Positions 1 through 9,548 are shown, numbered from the stretch's first letter. The stretch: DNA of 52,120 bases from an uncultured bacterium (GCA_902769585.1 CACXPT010000001.1:1-52120); one strand, 5' to 3'. Numbers and translations are program-made. The notes: generated by a model not told the origin, from the letters alone.

Positions 1-1
1 C

Positions 2-982
2 CAGCGCATCGTGGCGCTGTGCGACACCGACACGAAGATCATCCCCGAGCGCGAGGCGAACTTCATGCTCCCGCTCGTGGAGGACGTCGTCTTCGGCGGA
101 ATCCCCACGGACCGCACGATCATCGCGCCGTCGCCGGAACCGGGCTTCGTCAACGCGGAGGTCTTCGCCAAGCGGAAGGTCCTGCACCGGAAGTTCAACG
201 CCTTCGTGGCAGCGCACCGCGACGCGCTCGGCTCGCCCACTGTGCATTCCGTGCGCATCTTCCACCCCGAGCGCGAGGTCCTCTTCTCCGAGCCGACGCA
301 CCAGGGCGTGACGGCCGCGGAGGAGATATTCCTCCGCAACCGCGTGCCCTACGGATACTTGGTGTCCTTCCCGGATGACGTGTTCACCGTCCCGGAGGGC
401 ACGGAGGTGATCGTGGCGCCGGGACTCGTCTCGCTCTCCGACGCGCAGATCGCGGCCCTCGTGGGGTGGGCGAAGAAGGGCGGACGTCTCGTGGTGACGG
501 GCGACGCAGGACGGTACGACGACTGGAACGCCCAGCGCCGCGTGAACACGTTCCTGCCGCAGCTCAAGGGGTTGCCGAACGTGAGCGTGCGCGCAGAGGC
601 CGACCTCATTCCGGGCGCGCGACTCGCGTGGAGCTATTCGGTGCCGCCGCCGACAGATGGCGGGAAGGCGCTCCTGGACGATCTGGCGAAGGTGGGCTGG
701 AAGGCCCCGGTTCGCTTTGAAGGGCTGCCGCCCTACGTGTTAGCCGAATATCGGCGGATGCCCGACGGACGCCTTGCCGTACATCTCGTCAACTACGACT
801 CCAAGCATCCCGTCCGCAACGCGCAGATCCTGCTGGACGCCGACGCCACGGCGACGTTCGAGGAGCCGTTTGGCGACAATGACGCGCTCCGCAGCGTGCC
901 GAAGGACGGTGCGCTCCCGGCGTTCACCCGCTATGCTCTGATCATTGTTGATCAACGGGCGAGACGCCCGTTGTCCAAGTGA
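2..982 (+). CDS. 3' part of a glycoside-hydrolase-like protein with a GATase-like domain (5' end outside window)
   Basis: The frame is open to the window edge, so the N-terminus and any catalytic barrel are missing; 326 residues are visible. The middle (about residues 115-175) alternates hydrophobic strands and Gly-rich turns (VPEGTEVIVAPGLVSLSD, then GWAKKGGRLVVTGD). This resembles the class I glutamine-amidotransferase-like 'trimerisation' domain of beta-galactosidase-type enzymes. It is followed by a beta-rich tail (RMPDGRLAVHLVNYDS) typical of the end of such enzymes. The last ten residues (DQRARRPLSK) are encoded by a palindrome at 953-973, so the natural C-terminus was probably extended by that element. 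The family assignment is inferred from fold-like features only; no catalytic residues are in view. Confidence 0.5.
   Translation, partial: QRIVALCDTDTKIIPEREANFMLPLVEDVVFGGIPTDRTIIAPSPEPGFVNAEVFAKRKVLHRKFNAFVAAHRDALGSPTVHSVRIFHPEREVLFSEPTHQGVTAAEEIFLRNRVPYGYLVSFPDDVFTVPEGTEVIVAPGLVSLSDAQIAALVGWAKKGGRLVVTGDAGRYDDWNAQRRVNTFLPQLKGLPNVSVRAEADLIPGARLAWSYSVPPPTDGGKALLDDLAKVGWKAPVRFEGLPPYVLAEYRRMPDGRLAVHLVNYDSKHPVRNAQILLDADATATFEEPFGDNDALRSVPKDGALPAFTRYALIIVDQRARRPLSK
953..973. repeat. Perfect 9-bp inverted repeat forming the 3' end of the first gene
   Basis: Arms CAACGGGCG (953-961) and CGCCCGTTG (965-973) flank the loop AGA. The stop codon follows at 980-982, so the element is translated as the C-terminal tail. 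A longer relative with the same ACAACGG...CCGTTGT theme lies at 32968-33002. It could act as a transcript-end hairpin, but no T-run follows. Confidence 0.75.
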
Positions 983-1013
983 AGCGGCGAGACGTCGCGG
1001 CGCAAAGATGGCG

Positions 1014-1862
1014 TCAGATGAAGCGGAGGATGGCGGGGGTGACGTCGACGAGCGACTTGACGTGGGCGCGGAAGTCGGCTTCGCCGGGGCCGAAGGCGAT
1101 GAAGGGGACGGGGTTGCGCGTGTGGCCGCGCTCCTCCATCGCCTCGATGTTGCCGTGGTCGGCCGTCATGAGGAGGGTGATGCCGGCGGCGTCCGTGTAG
1201 CGGACGAGCGCGGCGAGGAACTGGTCGTAGGTGCGGAGAACCGAGCAGGCACGCGCGTAGTCCATCGAGTGTCCTGCGACATCCGTCTGGAAAAACTCGT
1301 AGAGGGTAAAGTCGTAGGCGCGGGCGATGCCGAAGAGGTGGTTGGCGGCATCCTCCGGGGTGACGGTGGGGACGTCGGGGTAGCGGTCCTGGATCGTCTC
1401 GCGGGTGAGATCCTGCATGAGAGCCTGGTCGTCCGTGAGGTCGTCGATGGTGGAGATGGTCTCAGGCGCGGTGAGGGCCATGACGGTGGTGACCGACTTG
1501 AAGCGGCGAGGGACAAGCTCGTCAGGGGAGTCCACGAGATAGGCGTCGGCGAACTTGACGCGCTTTCCGCGCGCCTTGAGCGCAAGAAAGAGGTTGTAGT
1601 CCTCGATCTTCTTTCGGAGGGACGGGCCCGGAAAGCCTTCGCAGTGCCGCCCCATGAAGACAGGAGCGTTGACGCCGGTGAACATGGTGGCCTGTCCGGT
1701 TGCCGACTGCGGCAACCCATCGACGGCGAGACAGGCATCGATCGGGACGCTATGGCGCTCGATCAGGCGGCATAGCGTGGGGCAGACCTCGGGATTGACC
1801 GGATTGTCGGGAGCAGGCTCGCGCAGCCCCACGCCGTCGATGAACAGGAATACGATCTTCAC
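1014..1862 (-). CDS. Alkaline-phosphatase-superfamily metalloenzyme (phosphoglycerate mutase/phosphopentomutase-like)
   Basis: A 282-residue protein with the metal-site layout of the alkaline phosphatase superfamily. It has an N-terminal strand ending in FIDGVG (Asp9), a Ser/Thr nucleophile region SATGQAT (residues 53-59), then TDVAGHS, TADHGN and GHTRNP supplying further Asp/His ligands towards the C-terminus. It is much shorter than the 2,3-BPG-independent phosphoglycerate mutase (about 510 aa) and lacks the inserted domain, so the substrate is not predictable; a phosphatase or phosphomutase role is inferred. The GTG start (1862-1860) overlaps the stop of the upstream minus-strand gene as GTGA, so the two are probably translated as a coupled pair. 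Confidence 0.7.
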   Translation of the reverse strand: MKIVFLFIDGVGLREPAPDNPVNPEVCPTLCRLIERHSVPIDACLAVDGLPQSATGQATMFTGVNAPVFMGRHCEGFPGPSLRKKIEDYNLFLALKARGKRVKFADAYLVDSPDELVPRRFKSVTTVMALTAPETISTIDDLTDDQALMQDLTRETIQDRYPDVPTVTPEDAANHLFGIARAYDFTLYEFFQTDVAGHSMDYARACSVLRTYDQFLAALVRYTDAAGITLLMTADHGNIEAMEERGHTRNPVPFIAFGPGEADFRAHVKSLVDVTPAILRFI

Positions 1863-2743
1863 AAGCCGACCGGCTTCACTTCCTCTTTGAGCGCAGCGAG
1901 GGACTTCTTGTCTTCCTTTGCCTTCTCCAGCGCGATTGTAAAGTACTTCTTCGCATCGGCCTTGTACTTGTCAGCCGCGGCCGTGTCGCCCAGCTCGCGC
2001 GACATGTTGGAGCAGCGCATGCAGTTGCGGGCGACCACCCACTCGCGCGAATAGTAGATGCCGGTGGTGGGGTCGCAGTCCTCGAAGTCCTTCTGCTCGT
2101 CGGAGAGCATGAACTCGCCGAACACCTGAAGCTGCTTGATGGCCTCCTTGTACTCCTTCGCGTCCATCGCCTTGTGGGCGCGGAGCTTGGCGGCCGTGCC
2201 CTTGCACCAGAGGGGCGTGCGCGTGGTGATCTTGCCGGACTCCAGCAGGGTGATGGCGCTGTCGTAGTCGCCGACGAGGAAGAAGGCGTCGAGGCGGCGT
2301 TCGGTGAGCGATGCGGCGCCGTCCTTCGTGCAGAGCGGCAGCAGCTTCTCGGAGAAGGCGAGCAGCTCCTTGATGCGCTGGACGTTGGGCTTGTCCTTGT
2401 CGTTGCCCGCGAAGCGGATGATCTGGTTCTCGGTGAGCTGGCCGATGTAGTCGTATGGCACGCGCGTCTGGGATGCCATGCGCAGGGTCCAGAACCGGCA
2501 GGGGCATTCCTTGCCTTCGGCATCCTTCTCGAACCAGACATGGAGCGACTTCTCGCCAGCCAGCTTCTCGAGCTTGGCCAGAACTCCCTCGGGCGGCGTC
2601 TCGCGCAGCTCCTTGGACACGGCCTTCCGGGCCTCGCGGCGCGATTCGGTGGTGTCACGGTTATCCCAGCACCATTTCACGACGCCGGCGGCGGCTAGAA
2701 CAATGACGACGAGTACGACTACAGCAGCAATAAGTTTTTTCAT
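1859..2743 (-). CDS. Membrane-anchored protein of unknown function
   Basis: A 294-residue protein starting at the ATG 2743-2741. Residues 4-26 are one hydrophobic helix (LIAAVVVLVVIVLAAAGVV), then a charged, mostly helical exported or periplasmic portion containing several Cys residues (CPCRF, CMRCS). The helical pattern with short charged loops suggests TPR-like repeats, but I cannot confirm them. The reading frame stays open for 241 codons upstream across the divergent promoter. I chose this ATG because it gives a clean N-terminal anchor and sits 9 nt from a near-consensus promoter. It is co-transcribed with the downstream metalloenzyme (4-nt overlap). No family recognised. Confidence 0.7.
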   Translation of the reverse strand: MKKLIAAVVVLVVIVLAAAGVVKWCWDNRDTTESRREARKAVSKELRETPPEGVLAKLEKLAGEKSLHVWFEKDAEGKECPCRFWTLRMASQTRVPYDYIGQLTENQIIRFAGNDKDKPNVQRIKELLAFSEKLLPLCTKDGAASLTERRLDAFFLVGDYDSAITLLESGKITTRTPLWCKGTAAKLRAHKAMDAKEYKEAIKQLQVFGEFMLSDEQKDFEDCDPTTGIYYSREWVVARNCMRCSNMSRELGDTAAADKYKADAKKYFTIALEKAKEDKKSLAALKEEVKPVGL

Positions 2744-2752
2744 GGCGCGAAT

Positions 2753-2781
2753 ATTATAAACCAAATTGCCATTTGACGCAA
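2753..2781 (-). promoter_or_regulatory. Promoter of the membrane-protein/metalloenzyme pair
   Basis: Read on the minus strand, TTGCGT (2781-2776), a 17-bp spacer and TATAAT (2758-2753). Only 9 nt separate the -10 box from the ATG at 2743, so the transcript should start within a few bases of the start codon (leaderless or nearly so). The -35 box overlaps that of the divergent hom promoter. Confidence 0.75.
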
Positions 2782-2802
2782 GGGGGGGGAGTGCGGTATC
2801 AT
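2773..2802 (+). promoter_or_regulatory. Promoter of hom, overlapping the divergent promoter
   Basis: TTGACG (2773-2778), an 18-bp spacer and TATCAT (2797-2802). The -35 hexamer shares bases 2776-2778 with the -35 hexamer of the minus-strand promoter, so polymerase probably cannot occupy both at once. Confidence 0.7.
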
Positions 2803-2854
2803 ATTCGCGCGTATGGAAAGAAGGCGCTTTGCGCCGGAAACGAGAAAAGAAAGC

Positions 2855-4153
2855 ATGAAAGAAGTCGGAGTCGGCATATTGGGATTCGGGACCGTCGGCG
2901 CGGGCGTGGCGGACGGCCTGCTGCGCAACCGCGCGGTTATGGCGGAGCGCCTGGGCGTGGACATCGTCCTGCGGAAGATCGCGGATCTGGACATCACGAC
3001 GGACCGCGGCGTGGCCGTGGACCAGGACATCCTGACCACGGACGCGCAGGGCGTGATAGCCGATCCGTCCGTGCAGATCGTGGTGGAGACGATCGGCGGC
3101 ACGGGCATCGCAAGGACGCTCGTCCTCGCGGCGCTGAACGCCGGCAAGGCCGTGGTTACCGCCAACAAGAAGCTTCTCGCCGAGCATGGCGCTGAGATTT
3201 TCGGCACGGCGGCGAAGAACGGCGTGGACATCTATTTCGGCGCATCCGTGGGCGGCGGCATTCCAATCATCCGCAGCGTGCGCGAGGGCCTGGCCGGCAA
3301 CGAGATACAGCAGATCCACGGCATCCTCAACGGTACGTGCAACTACATCCTCACTCGCATGGAGAACGAGGGCAAGCCGTTCGACGAGGTGCTTGCGGAC
3401 GCGCAGAAGCTCGGCTACGCCGAGGCGAACCCGTCCCTCGACATCGACGGCTTCGACACGGCGCACAAGGCCTGCATCCTCGCCGCGCTCGCCTACGGGT
3501 TCCAGCCGACGCTGGACCAGGTGCAGGTGGAGGGCATCCGCAACCTATCCGGCCTGGACGTGAAGTACGCGGCCGACTTCGGCTACCGCATCAAGCTTCT
3601 CGCGGTCGTCGCCAAGCACGGCGCCGAGGTGGAGGTGGGCGTGCATCCCACGCTCGTGCCCACGGACCACATCCTCGCCTCGGTGAACGGCGTCTTCAAC
3701 GCCGCGATGGTGCGCGGCGACCTGGTGGGCGACACGATGCTCTACGGGCGCGGCGCCGGCCGCCTGCCCACGGCGTCCACCGTGATCGGCGACATCGGCG
3801 ACATCGCCCGCAACATGGCCCACGGCGAGGTGCGCTACGCGCGCGCCGTGCCGACCTACGGCGAGGGCAAGACGAAGCTTCGCGCGTCGGGCGACATAGT
3901 GAGCCGCTTCTACCTGCGCTTCCTGGTGGCGGACAAGGCGGGCAGCCTCGGCACGATGGCGGCCATCCTCGGCCAGCACGGCGTCTCCATCTCCGCCGCC
4001 ACGCAGAAGCACGCGCAGGGCACGGAGACGGGCTACGTGCCCGTGGTCATGCTCACGCACCCGGCGCCCGCGAAGGCGCTCGAGGCCGCGCTGAAGGAGA
4101 TCGTGGAGGCCGGCATCCTGAGCGAACCGCCTGTCAGGCTCCGCATGCTTTAG
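2855..4153 (+). CDS. hom: Homoserine dehydrogenase with C-terminal ACT domain
   Basis: Reduces aspartate-4-semialdehyde to homoserine for threonine and methionine synthesis. The 432 residues open with the NAD(P)-binding glycine motif GILGFGTVG (residues 7-15). The catalytic domain follows, with signature stretches TANKKLLAEHG, SVGGGIPIIR and ILNGTCNYIL. The C-terminal 80 residues (RFYLRFLVADKAGSLGTMA) form an ACT domain, expected to confer threonine feedback. Length and order match monofunctional Hom. An in-frame ATG at 2813 would add 14 residues and lies only 10 nt after the -10 box, so a leaderless start there is possible. I chose 2855 because it gives the canonical N-terminus, although its Shine-Dalgarno is weak. 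Confidence 0.93.
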   Translation: MKEVGVGILGFGTVGAGVADGLLRNRAVMAERLGVDIVLRKIADLDITTDRGVAVDQDILTTDAQGVIADPSVQIVVETIGGTGIARTLVLAALNAGKAVVTANKKLLAEHGAEIFGTAAKNGVDIYFGASVGGGIPIIRSVREGLAGNEIQQIHGILNGTCNYILTRMENEGKPFDEVLADAQKLGYAEANPSLDIDGFDTAHKACILAALAYGFQPTLDQVQVEGIRNLSGLDVKYAADFGYRIKLLAVVAKHGAEVEVGVHPTLVPTDHILASVNGVFNAAMVRGDLVGDTMLYGRGAGRLPTASTVIGDIGDIARNMAHGEVRYARAVPTYGEGKTKLRASGDIVSRFYLRFLVADKAGSLGTMAAILGQHGVSISAATQKHAQGTETGYVPVVMLTHPAPAKALEAALKEIVEAGILSEPPVRLRML

Positions 4154-4158
4154 CATGC
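4143..4158. repeat. Hairpin overlapping the hom stop codon
   Basis: Perfect 6-bp arms GCATGC around the loop TTTA, spanning the TAG stop codon. No T-run follows, so it is not a classical intrinsic terminator; it may protect the mRNA end. Confidence 0.45.
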
Positions 4159-4187
4159 CGTCAGATTCCGCCGCCGGCGCGGAGGAA

Positions 4188-4216
4188 TGGACAGATGCGA
4201 CGGAAAATGGTAAACT
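4188..4216 (+). promoter_or_regulatory. Promoter of guaA
   Basis: TGGACA (4188-4193), a 17-bp spacer and an extended -10 TGG plus TAAACT (4208-4216). A good Shine-Dalgarno (AAGGAG, about 4237-4242) precedes the ATG at 4248. Confidence 0.55.
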
Positions 4217-4247
4217 ATCTATCCATTTAACCCCATAAGGAGACATT

Positions 4248-5243
<996 letters not shown>

Positions 5244-5245
5244 GC

Positions 5246-7018
5246 ATGGAGACGGTCGCCGGGCTGGCGATATCTCGCGGGCTTGTAGCAGGCCCGGCGT
5301 TCATCTATCGGGCCGACAGCCTGCCTGCCGTGCCCGAGCTGGATATTGCGCCCGACGGAGTTGACGGCGAGCTGGCCCGGTTCAATTCGGCACGCGCCGA
5401 GGCACGCAGGCAGCTGACCGTGCTGATCGGCCAGCTGAAGGAGCGCGGCGGCGGCGGCGAGACCGACGTGTTCGCCAACCATCTCGAGCTGTTCGACGAC
5501 GTGCTTCTAGTGGCGGCCGTGGAGCGCAACATCCGCGAGGGGCACGTCAACGCGGAGGCTGCGGTGCGCCGCGCGATGGGCGAGTTCCGCGAGGTGTTCG
5601 CCCGCATGAAGGATCCCTACATGCGCGAGCGCGCACGCGACCTCGACGACATAGAGCGCCGCATACTTCGCGTGCTGACGGCGACGGAGGAGACGACTCT
5701 CTCCCAGATTGACCGGCCGGTGATCATCGTGGCCGACGACCTGACTCCGTCCGAGACCGTCACCATGCCGCGCGAGTTCGTGCTTGGCTTCGCCACCGAC
5801 CGGGGATCCACCACCTCCCACGTGGCCCTGCTCGCCCGCGCGCTGGGAATCCCCGCTGTCGTCGGGCTGGGCGATATATCCATGCGCGTGAAGACAGGGG
5901 AGACGATCCTTCTCGACGGGACGGGCGGCACCGTCACGATCAGTCCGGACGAGTCCGCCGTTGCCGAGTTCGAGCGCATGATGCGCCGTTCCCGCGAGCT
6001 GTACAGCCAGCTGTCCGGCGGCGGCGCGGGGTTCGTCGGCCTGAAGGACGGGACGCCTGTCACGCTCCGTGCGAACGTCCAGCCCGGCGTGCCTCTGTGC
6101 GGCCTGGCGACGTTCGGCGCGGAGGGAATCGGACTCTACAGGAGCGAGTATCTTTGGCTCGGCGAGGACAACAATCCATCCGAGGAGAAGCAGACGAAGG
6201 CGTACACCGAAGCCGCCCGCGTGGTGGCTGGCCTGGGGCACGGCGCGCGCGTCATCTTCAGGGCGCTTGACCTTGGCGGCGACAAGCTGATGAGCGGCAA
6301 CCTTATCCGGGAGGTGAACCCGTTCCTCGGCAACAGGTCTATCCGCTGGCTTCTCTCGCACCGCGACGTGTTCCGCACGCAGCTGCGCGCGTTCCTGCGC
6401 GCGAGCGCGTTTGGGCCGTCCTCGGTGATGTACCCGATGATCGCGACTCGCGACGAGCTTCGCGCCGCGAACGAGGAGCTGGAGCGCGCAAAGGCCGAGC
6501 TTGCCGCCGAAGGCGTGCCGTTCGACGCGTCCATCAAGCGCGGATGCATGGTCGAGGTGCCGTCGGCCGCGCTTGCGGCGGACCAGCTGGCGCGCGAGGT
6601 CGACTTCTTCTCCATCGGCACGAACGACCTCGTGCAGTACACTCTGGCGGCGGATCGCGGGAACGAGCAGGTGGCGTACCTATACCAGCCGGCGCATCCG
6701 GCGGTGATCAGGCTTGTCGACATGACGGTGAAGGCGGCAAAGGCTCGGGACATCCCGGTGGCCGTCTGCGGAGAGTCGGCGGCGGATCCGGTGCTGGCCG
6801 CGCTGTGGATCGGACTGGGCGTGACGTCCCTCTCGATGGGCGCGAGCGGCATACCGGTCGTCAGGAAGGTCCTGCGCGGACTCTCCTCGGCGGACGTGGC
6901 GGAGCTTGCGGACAAGGTGCGCGCGATGTGCGACGATAGCTCTGCGGCAGACATCTACGGTTTCTGCAGAAAGTTCCTGCTGGAAAGGGTGCCTGACTTC
7001 GAGGCGTTCCAGACCTGA
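5246..7018 (+). CDS. ptsI: Phosphoenolpyruvate-protein phosphotransferase (PTS enzyme I)
   Basis: Transfers phosphate from PEP to the HPr protein at the head of the PTS. The 590 residues match the family length (about 570-590). They show an N-terminal HPr-binding helical region, the swivelling domain with phospho-acceptor His192 in STTSHVALLARALGIP, and a C-terminal PEP-binding TIM barrel. That barrel includes GIGLYRSEYL, RALDLGGDK, FFSIGTNDLVQYTLA and the catalytic Cys in VAVCGESAADP. The ATG at 5246 is two bases after the guaA stop, so the genes are co-transcribed and probably translationally coupled. The frame is open far upstream but that part is antisense or out-of-frame to guaA. No HPr or EII gene is in the window, so a regulatory rather than a dedicated transport role cannot be excluded. 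Confidence 0.93.
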   Translation: METVAGLAISRGLVAGPAFIYRADSLPAVPELDIAPDGVDGELARFNSARAEARRQLTVLIGQLKERGGGGETDVFANHLELFDDVLLVAAVERNIREGHVNAEAAVRRAMGEFREVFARMKDPYMRERARDLDDIERRILRVLTATEETTLSQIDRPVIIVADDLTPSETVTMPREFVLGFATDRGSTTSHVALLARALGIPAVVGLGDISMRVKTGETILLDGTGGTVTISPDESAVAEFERMMRRSRELYSQLSGGGAGFVGLKDGTPVTLRANVQPGVPLCGLATFGAEGIGLYRSEYLWLGEDNNPSEEKQTKAYTEAARVVAGLGHGARVIFRALDLGGDKLMSGNLIREVNPFLGNRSIRWLLSHRDVFRTQLRAFLRASAFGPSSVMYPMIATRDELRAANEELERAKAELAAEGVPFDASIKRGCMVEVPSAALAADQLAREVDFFSIGTNDLVQYTLAADRGNEQVAYLYQPAHPAVIRLVDMTVKAAKARDIPVAVCGESAADPVLAALWIGLGVTSLSMGASGIPVVRKVLRGLSSADVAELADKVRAMCDDSSAADIYGFCRKFLLERVPDFEAFQT

Positions 7019-7052
7019 CCGGGTTCCGCAAAGGGCAAGGGAATGACGACCC

Positions 7053-8489
7053 ATGAGTGAAAAGCGCGCATCCTGGTCCGGGCAGCTGGCGTTCGTGCTG
7101 GCGGCGGCGGCGTCAGCGATCGGCTTGGGCAACCTCTGGCGCTTTCCCTATCTGGCGGCGCAGTACGGCGGCGGCACGTTCATCGCCATCTATCTGGGGC
7201 TGGTGGTGACTCTCGGCTTCACGCTGATGGTGACGGAGATATCCATCGGGCGCATGACGGCGCAGTCGCAGCTCACGGCGTATGCGCGCCTTCATGGCGG
7301 ATGGGGGCTCGTGGGCCTGCTCGGCACCATCATCCCGCTCCTAATCACGCCATACTACTGCGTGATCGGCGGATGGGTGCTGAAGTACCTTGTGGCATAC
7401 GCGCGGATGGCGTTCACGGGCGCGGCGCCGATGGGCACGGCGGCGGCGGATTCCGGCGCGTTCTTCAACAGCTTCATCTCCGCCCCGTTCGCGCCGTTCG
7501 GCTACGGCATGGTCTTTGCGATCGCGTGCGCGTGCGTGATCGTGCTGGGCGTGAAGAACGGCATCGAGCGCTCCAACATGGTGATGATGCCGATCCTGTT
7601 CCTCATGGCCGTGGCCATCTCGATCTACGTGATCTGCCTGCCTGGAACCGGAGACGGGCTCAGGTACTACCTCGTGCCGAACATGGACTGCCTGCGCGAC
7701 TCCGCCGGCCGGTTCTCGCCCGCGCTTCTGGGCAAGACGATCCTCGGCGCGATGGGACAGATGTTCTACTCCCTCTCCCTCGCGATGGGCATCATGATCA
7801 CGTACGGCTCGTACATGAAGAAGACGGATTCCATCGAGCGGTGCGTCCGCCGCATCGAGATATTCGACACTTTCATCGCCGTCGTCGCCGGCCTGATGAT
7901 CATCCCGGTGGTGTACATGTTCGCGGTGAAGACGGGCACGCCGGTGAAGGAGGCGATGAACGCCGGGCCGGGGCTCATGTTCATCACTCTCCCGAAGGTG
8001 TTCGCCACGCTCGGCGCGACGGGTCCGTGGCTGGGGCTCACTTTCTTCGTGCTCGTGCTCTTCGCGGCGGCCACCTCCGCGATCTCGCTCTTCGAGGCGT
8101 GCGTCGCCTCGGTCTGCGACCTCCTGAAGCTGGAGCGCAAGGCTGCGACCTTCTTCACGGGGGCGCTCATCATGTTCCTCGCCACGTTCTCGGCAATCGG
8201 CTACGGACCGTGGGCGGACGTGAAGCTCTTCGGGATGCAGTTCCTCGACTTCTTCGACTTCATCACGAACTCGGTGCTGATGCCGGTGGTGGCGGCGGCG
8301 ACCTGCGTGTTCGTGGGCTACGTGCTGGGACCGCGCGCGGTGATCGGCGAGTGCGAAGCCGAAGGGCAGGCCTTCCACGCGAAGGGATTGTACGCAGTCA
8401 TGGTCAAGTACTTCGCGCCCGTGCTCGTGATAGCGATCCTCGTGTCGGAGATATGCCGCGCGCTCGGCATCGGCGGCTGGAAGATCTAG
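7053..8489 (+). CDS. Sodium:neurotransmitter symporter family (LeuT-type) transporter
   Basis: A 478-residue polytopic inner-membrane protein of the NSS/SNF family, expected to import an amino acid or related small molecule with Na+. TM1 carries the family signature (AIGLGNLWRFPYLAAQYGGG), whose unwound part forms the Na+ and substrate sites. About 11-12 hydrophobic helices follow, as is common for bacterial members. The middle shows the TM6 region (FYSLSLAMGIMITYGSYM) and the TM8 region (TSAISLFEACVA). It starts 34 bases after ptsI on the same strand. The substrate cannot be read from sequence. Confidence 0.9.
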   Translation: MSEKRASWSGQLAFVLAAAASAIGLGNLWRFPYLAAQYGGGTFIAIYLGLVVTLGFTLMVTEISIGRMTAQSQLTAYARLHGGWGLVGLLGTIIPLLITPYYCVIGGWVLKYLVAYARMAFTGAAPMGTAAADSGAFFNSFISAPFAPFGYGMVFAIACACVIVLGVKNGIERSNMVMMPILFLMAVAISIYVICLPGTGDGLRYYLVPNMDCLRDSAGRFSPALLGKTILGAMGQMFYSLSLAMGIMITYGSYMKKTDSIERCVRRIEIFDTFIAVVAGLMIIPVVYMFAVKTGTPVKEAMNAGPGLMFITLPKVFATLGATGPWLGLTFFVLVLFAAATSAISLFEACVASVCDLLKLERKAATFFTGALIMFLATFSAIGYGPWADVKLFGMQFLDFFDFITNSVLMPVVAAATCVFVGYVLGPRAVIGECEAEGQAFHAKGLYAVMVKYFAPVLVIAILVSEICRALGIGGWKI

Positions 8490-8528
8490 CGGAGTTTCGT
8501 CAACAACCTTTTTTGAGGAGAAAAGAAC

Positions 8529-9440
8529 ATGTCGATAAAAACAGCAAACGTAAGCCGGAGGTTCTTCATAGAGGGCGTTGGGGCATTCGCCGCCACCACT
8601 CTCTTCGGAGCGCCTTCAGGGAAGAAGAGTCTCGTGAGCTTCGGCCTGGTGACGGACTGCCACTACGCCGATCTGCCGCTCGCCGTCAGGCCAATGCCCG
8701 TTGGCGACGCGGCGTACCGCGACTCGCTCGCGAAGATGCGCGAGTTCGTGTCGGTGATGAACCGCGTGCGCCCGGCGTTCGCGATCGAGCTGGGCGACTT
8801 CAAGGACCAAGGACCGGACAAGGCGGCGACGCTCGGCTTCCTCGACAAGATCGAGGGCGTGTTCGCGCAGTTCGCCGGCGCGCGCTACCACGTGCTCGGC
8901 AACCACGACATGGACCGCCTCACGAAGGACGACTTTCTCTCCCACGTCACCAACGCCGGCCAGCCCAAGGCGCTCGCGAACTACTCCTTCGCGAAGAACG
9001 GCGTGACGTTCATCGTGCTCGACGCCTGCTACAACGCGAAGATGGAGTCCTACACGCCAGGAAACTGGCAGTGGGACGACGCGAACGTGCCGCCGGCAGA
9101 GCTCGCGTGGCTGGAGAAGGAGCTGTCGGCGGCGAAGGGGCTAGTGGTGGTGTTCTGCCACCAGCGGATCGACCCTGCGGCTGAGAAGAAACATCTGGTG
9201 AAGAACGCCGAGGCCGTCCGCAAGGTGCTCGAGGCGAGCGGGAAGGTGAAGGGCGTCTTCACGGGGCACCAGCACGCGGGCGGATTCTGTCAGGAGAAGG
9301 GCATCTCGTACTATTCGCTTCGCGCGCTCGTGCTCAATCCGGGGCCGGAGGAGAACAGCTACGCCGTGGCGTCGGTGGACGTCGACGGCGGTATCTTCGT
9401 GACGGGCTATCGCAAGGCCGAAACGATCCATTGGGGATGA
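8529..9440 (+). CDS. Tat-exported calcineurin-like metallophosphoesterase
   Basis: A 303-residue protein beginning with a twin-arginine-type signal (SRRFFIEG, residues 9-16, then a hydrophobic stretch GVGAFAATTLFGA). Metallophosphoesterase motifs are in order: DCH (Asp43/His45), GDFKDQ (Asp90), GNHD (Asn125/His126), a later FCHQR and GHQHAGG near the C-terminus. It should hydrolyse a phosphoester or phosphoanhydride outside the cytoplasm; the substrate is unknown. It follows the symporter by 39 bases with its own strong Shine-Dalgarno (GAGGAG). Confidence 0.85.
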   Translation: MSIKTANVSRRFFIEGVGAFAATTLFGAPSGKKSLVSFGLVTDCHYADLPLAVRPMPVGDAAYRDSLAKMREFVSVMNRVRPAFAIELGDFKDQGPDKAATLGFLDKIEGVFAQFAGARYHVLGNHDMDRLTKDDFLSHVTNAGQPKALANYSFAKNGVTFIVLDACYNAKMESYTPGNWQWDDANVPPAELAWLEKELSAAKGLVVVFCHQRIDPAAEKKHLVKNAEAVRKVLEASGKVKGVFTGHQHAGGFCQEKGISYYSLRALVLNPGPEENSYAVASVDVDGGIFVTGYRKAETIHWG

Positions 9441-9461
9441 TGGTTGGGGGGATGATGTTTG

Positions 9462-9532
9462 AACCACGAAATACACGAAACACACGAAAAGCTATCGTGA
9501 AACCTTTCGTGTATTTCGTGTGTTTCGTGGTT
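9462..9532. repeat. 28-bp near-perfect inverted repeat (CACGAAA-type)
   Basis: The left arm (9462-9489) and right arm (9505-9532) pair over 28 bases with two mismatches and a 15-base loop. Each arm contains three copies of CACGAAA or its complement. It fills the gap between the phosphoesterase and the M20 peptidase, ending 8 bases before the ATG context AGGAGATGACGCG. It probably forms a strong hairpin that separates the two transcription units. Confidence 0.85.
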
Positions 9533-9548
9533 AATAGGAGATGACGCG

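Noticed and set aside
945..1775. Plus-strand frame of 276 codons opposite the metalloenzyme gene
   Set aside because: The minus-strand gene has clear metal-binding motifs; the plus frame is an antisense shadow with low-complexity composition.
2744..3466. Upstream extension of the minus-strand membrane protein across hom
   Set aside because: It would be antisense to hom and put the transmembrane helix in mid-protein; the promoter at 2753-2781 lies inside it.
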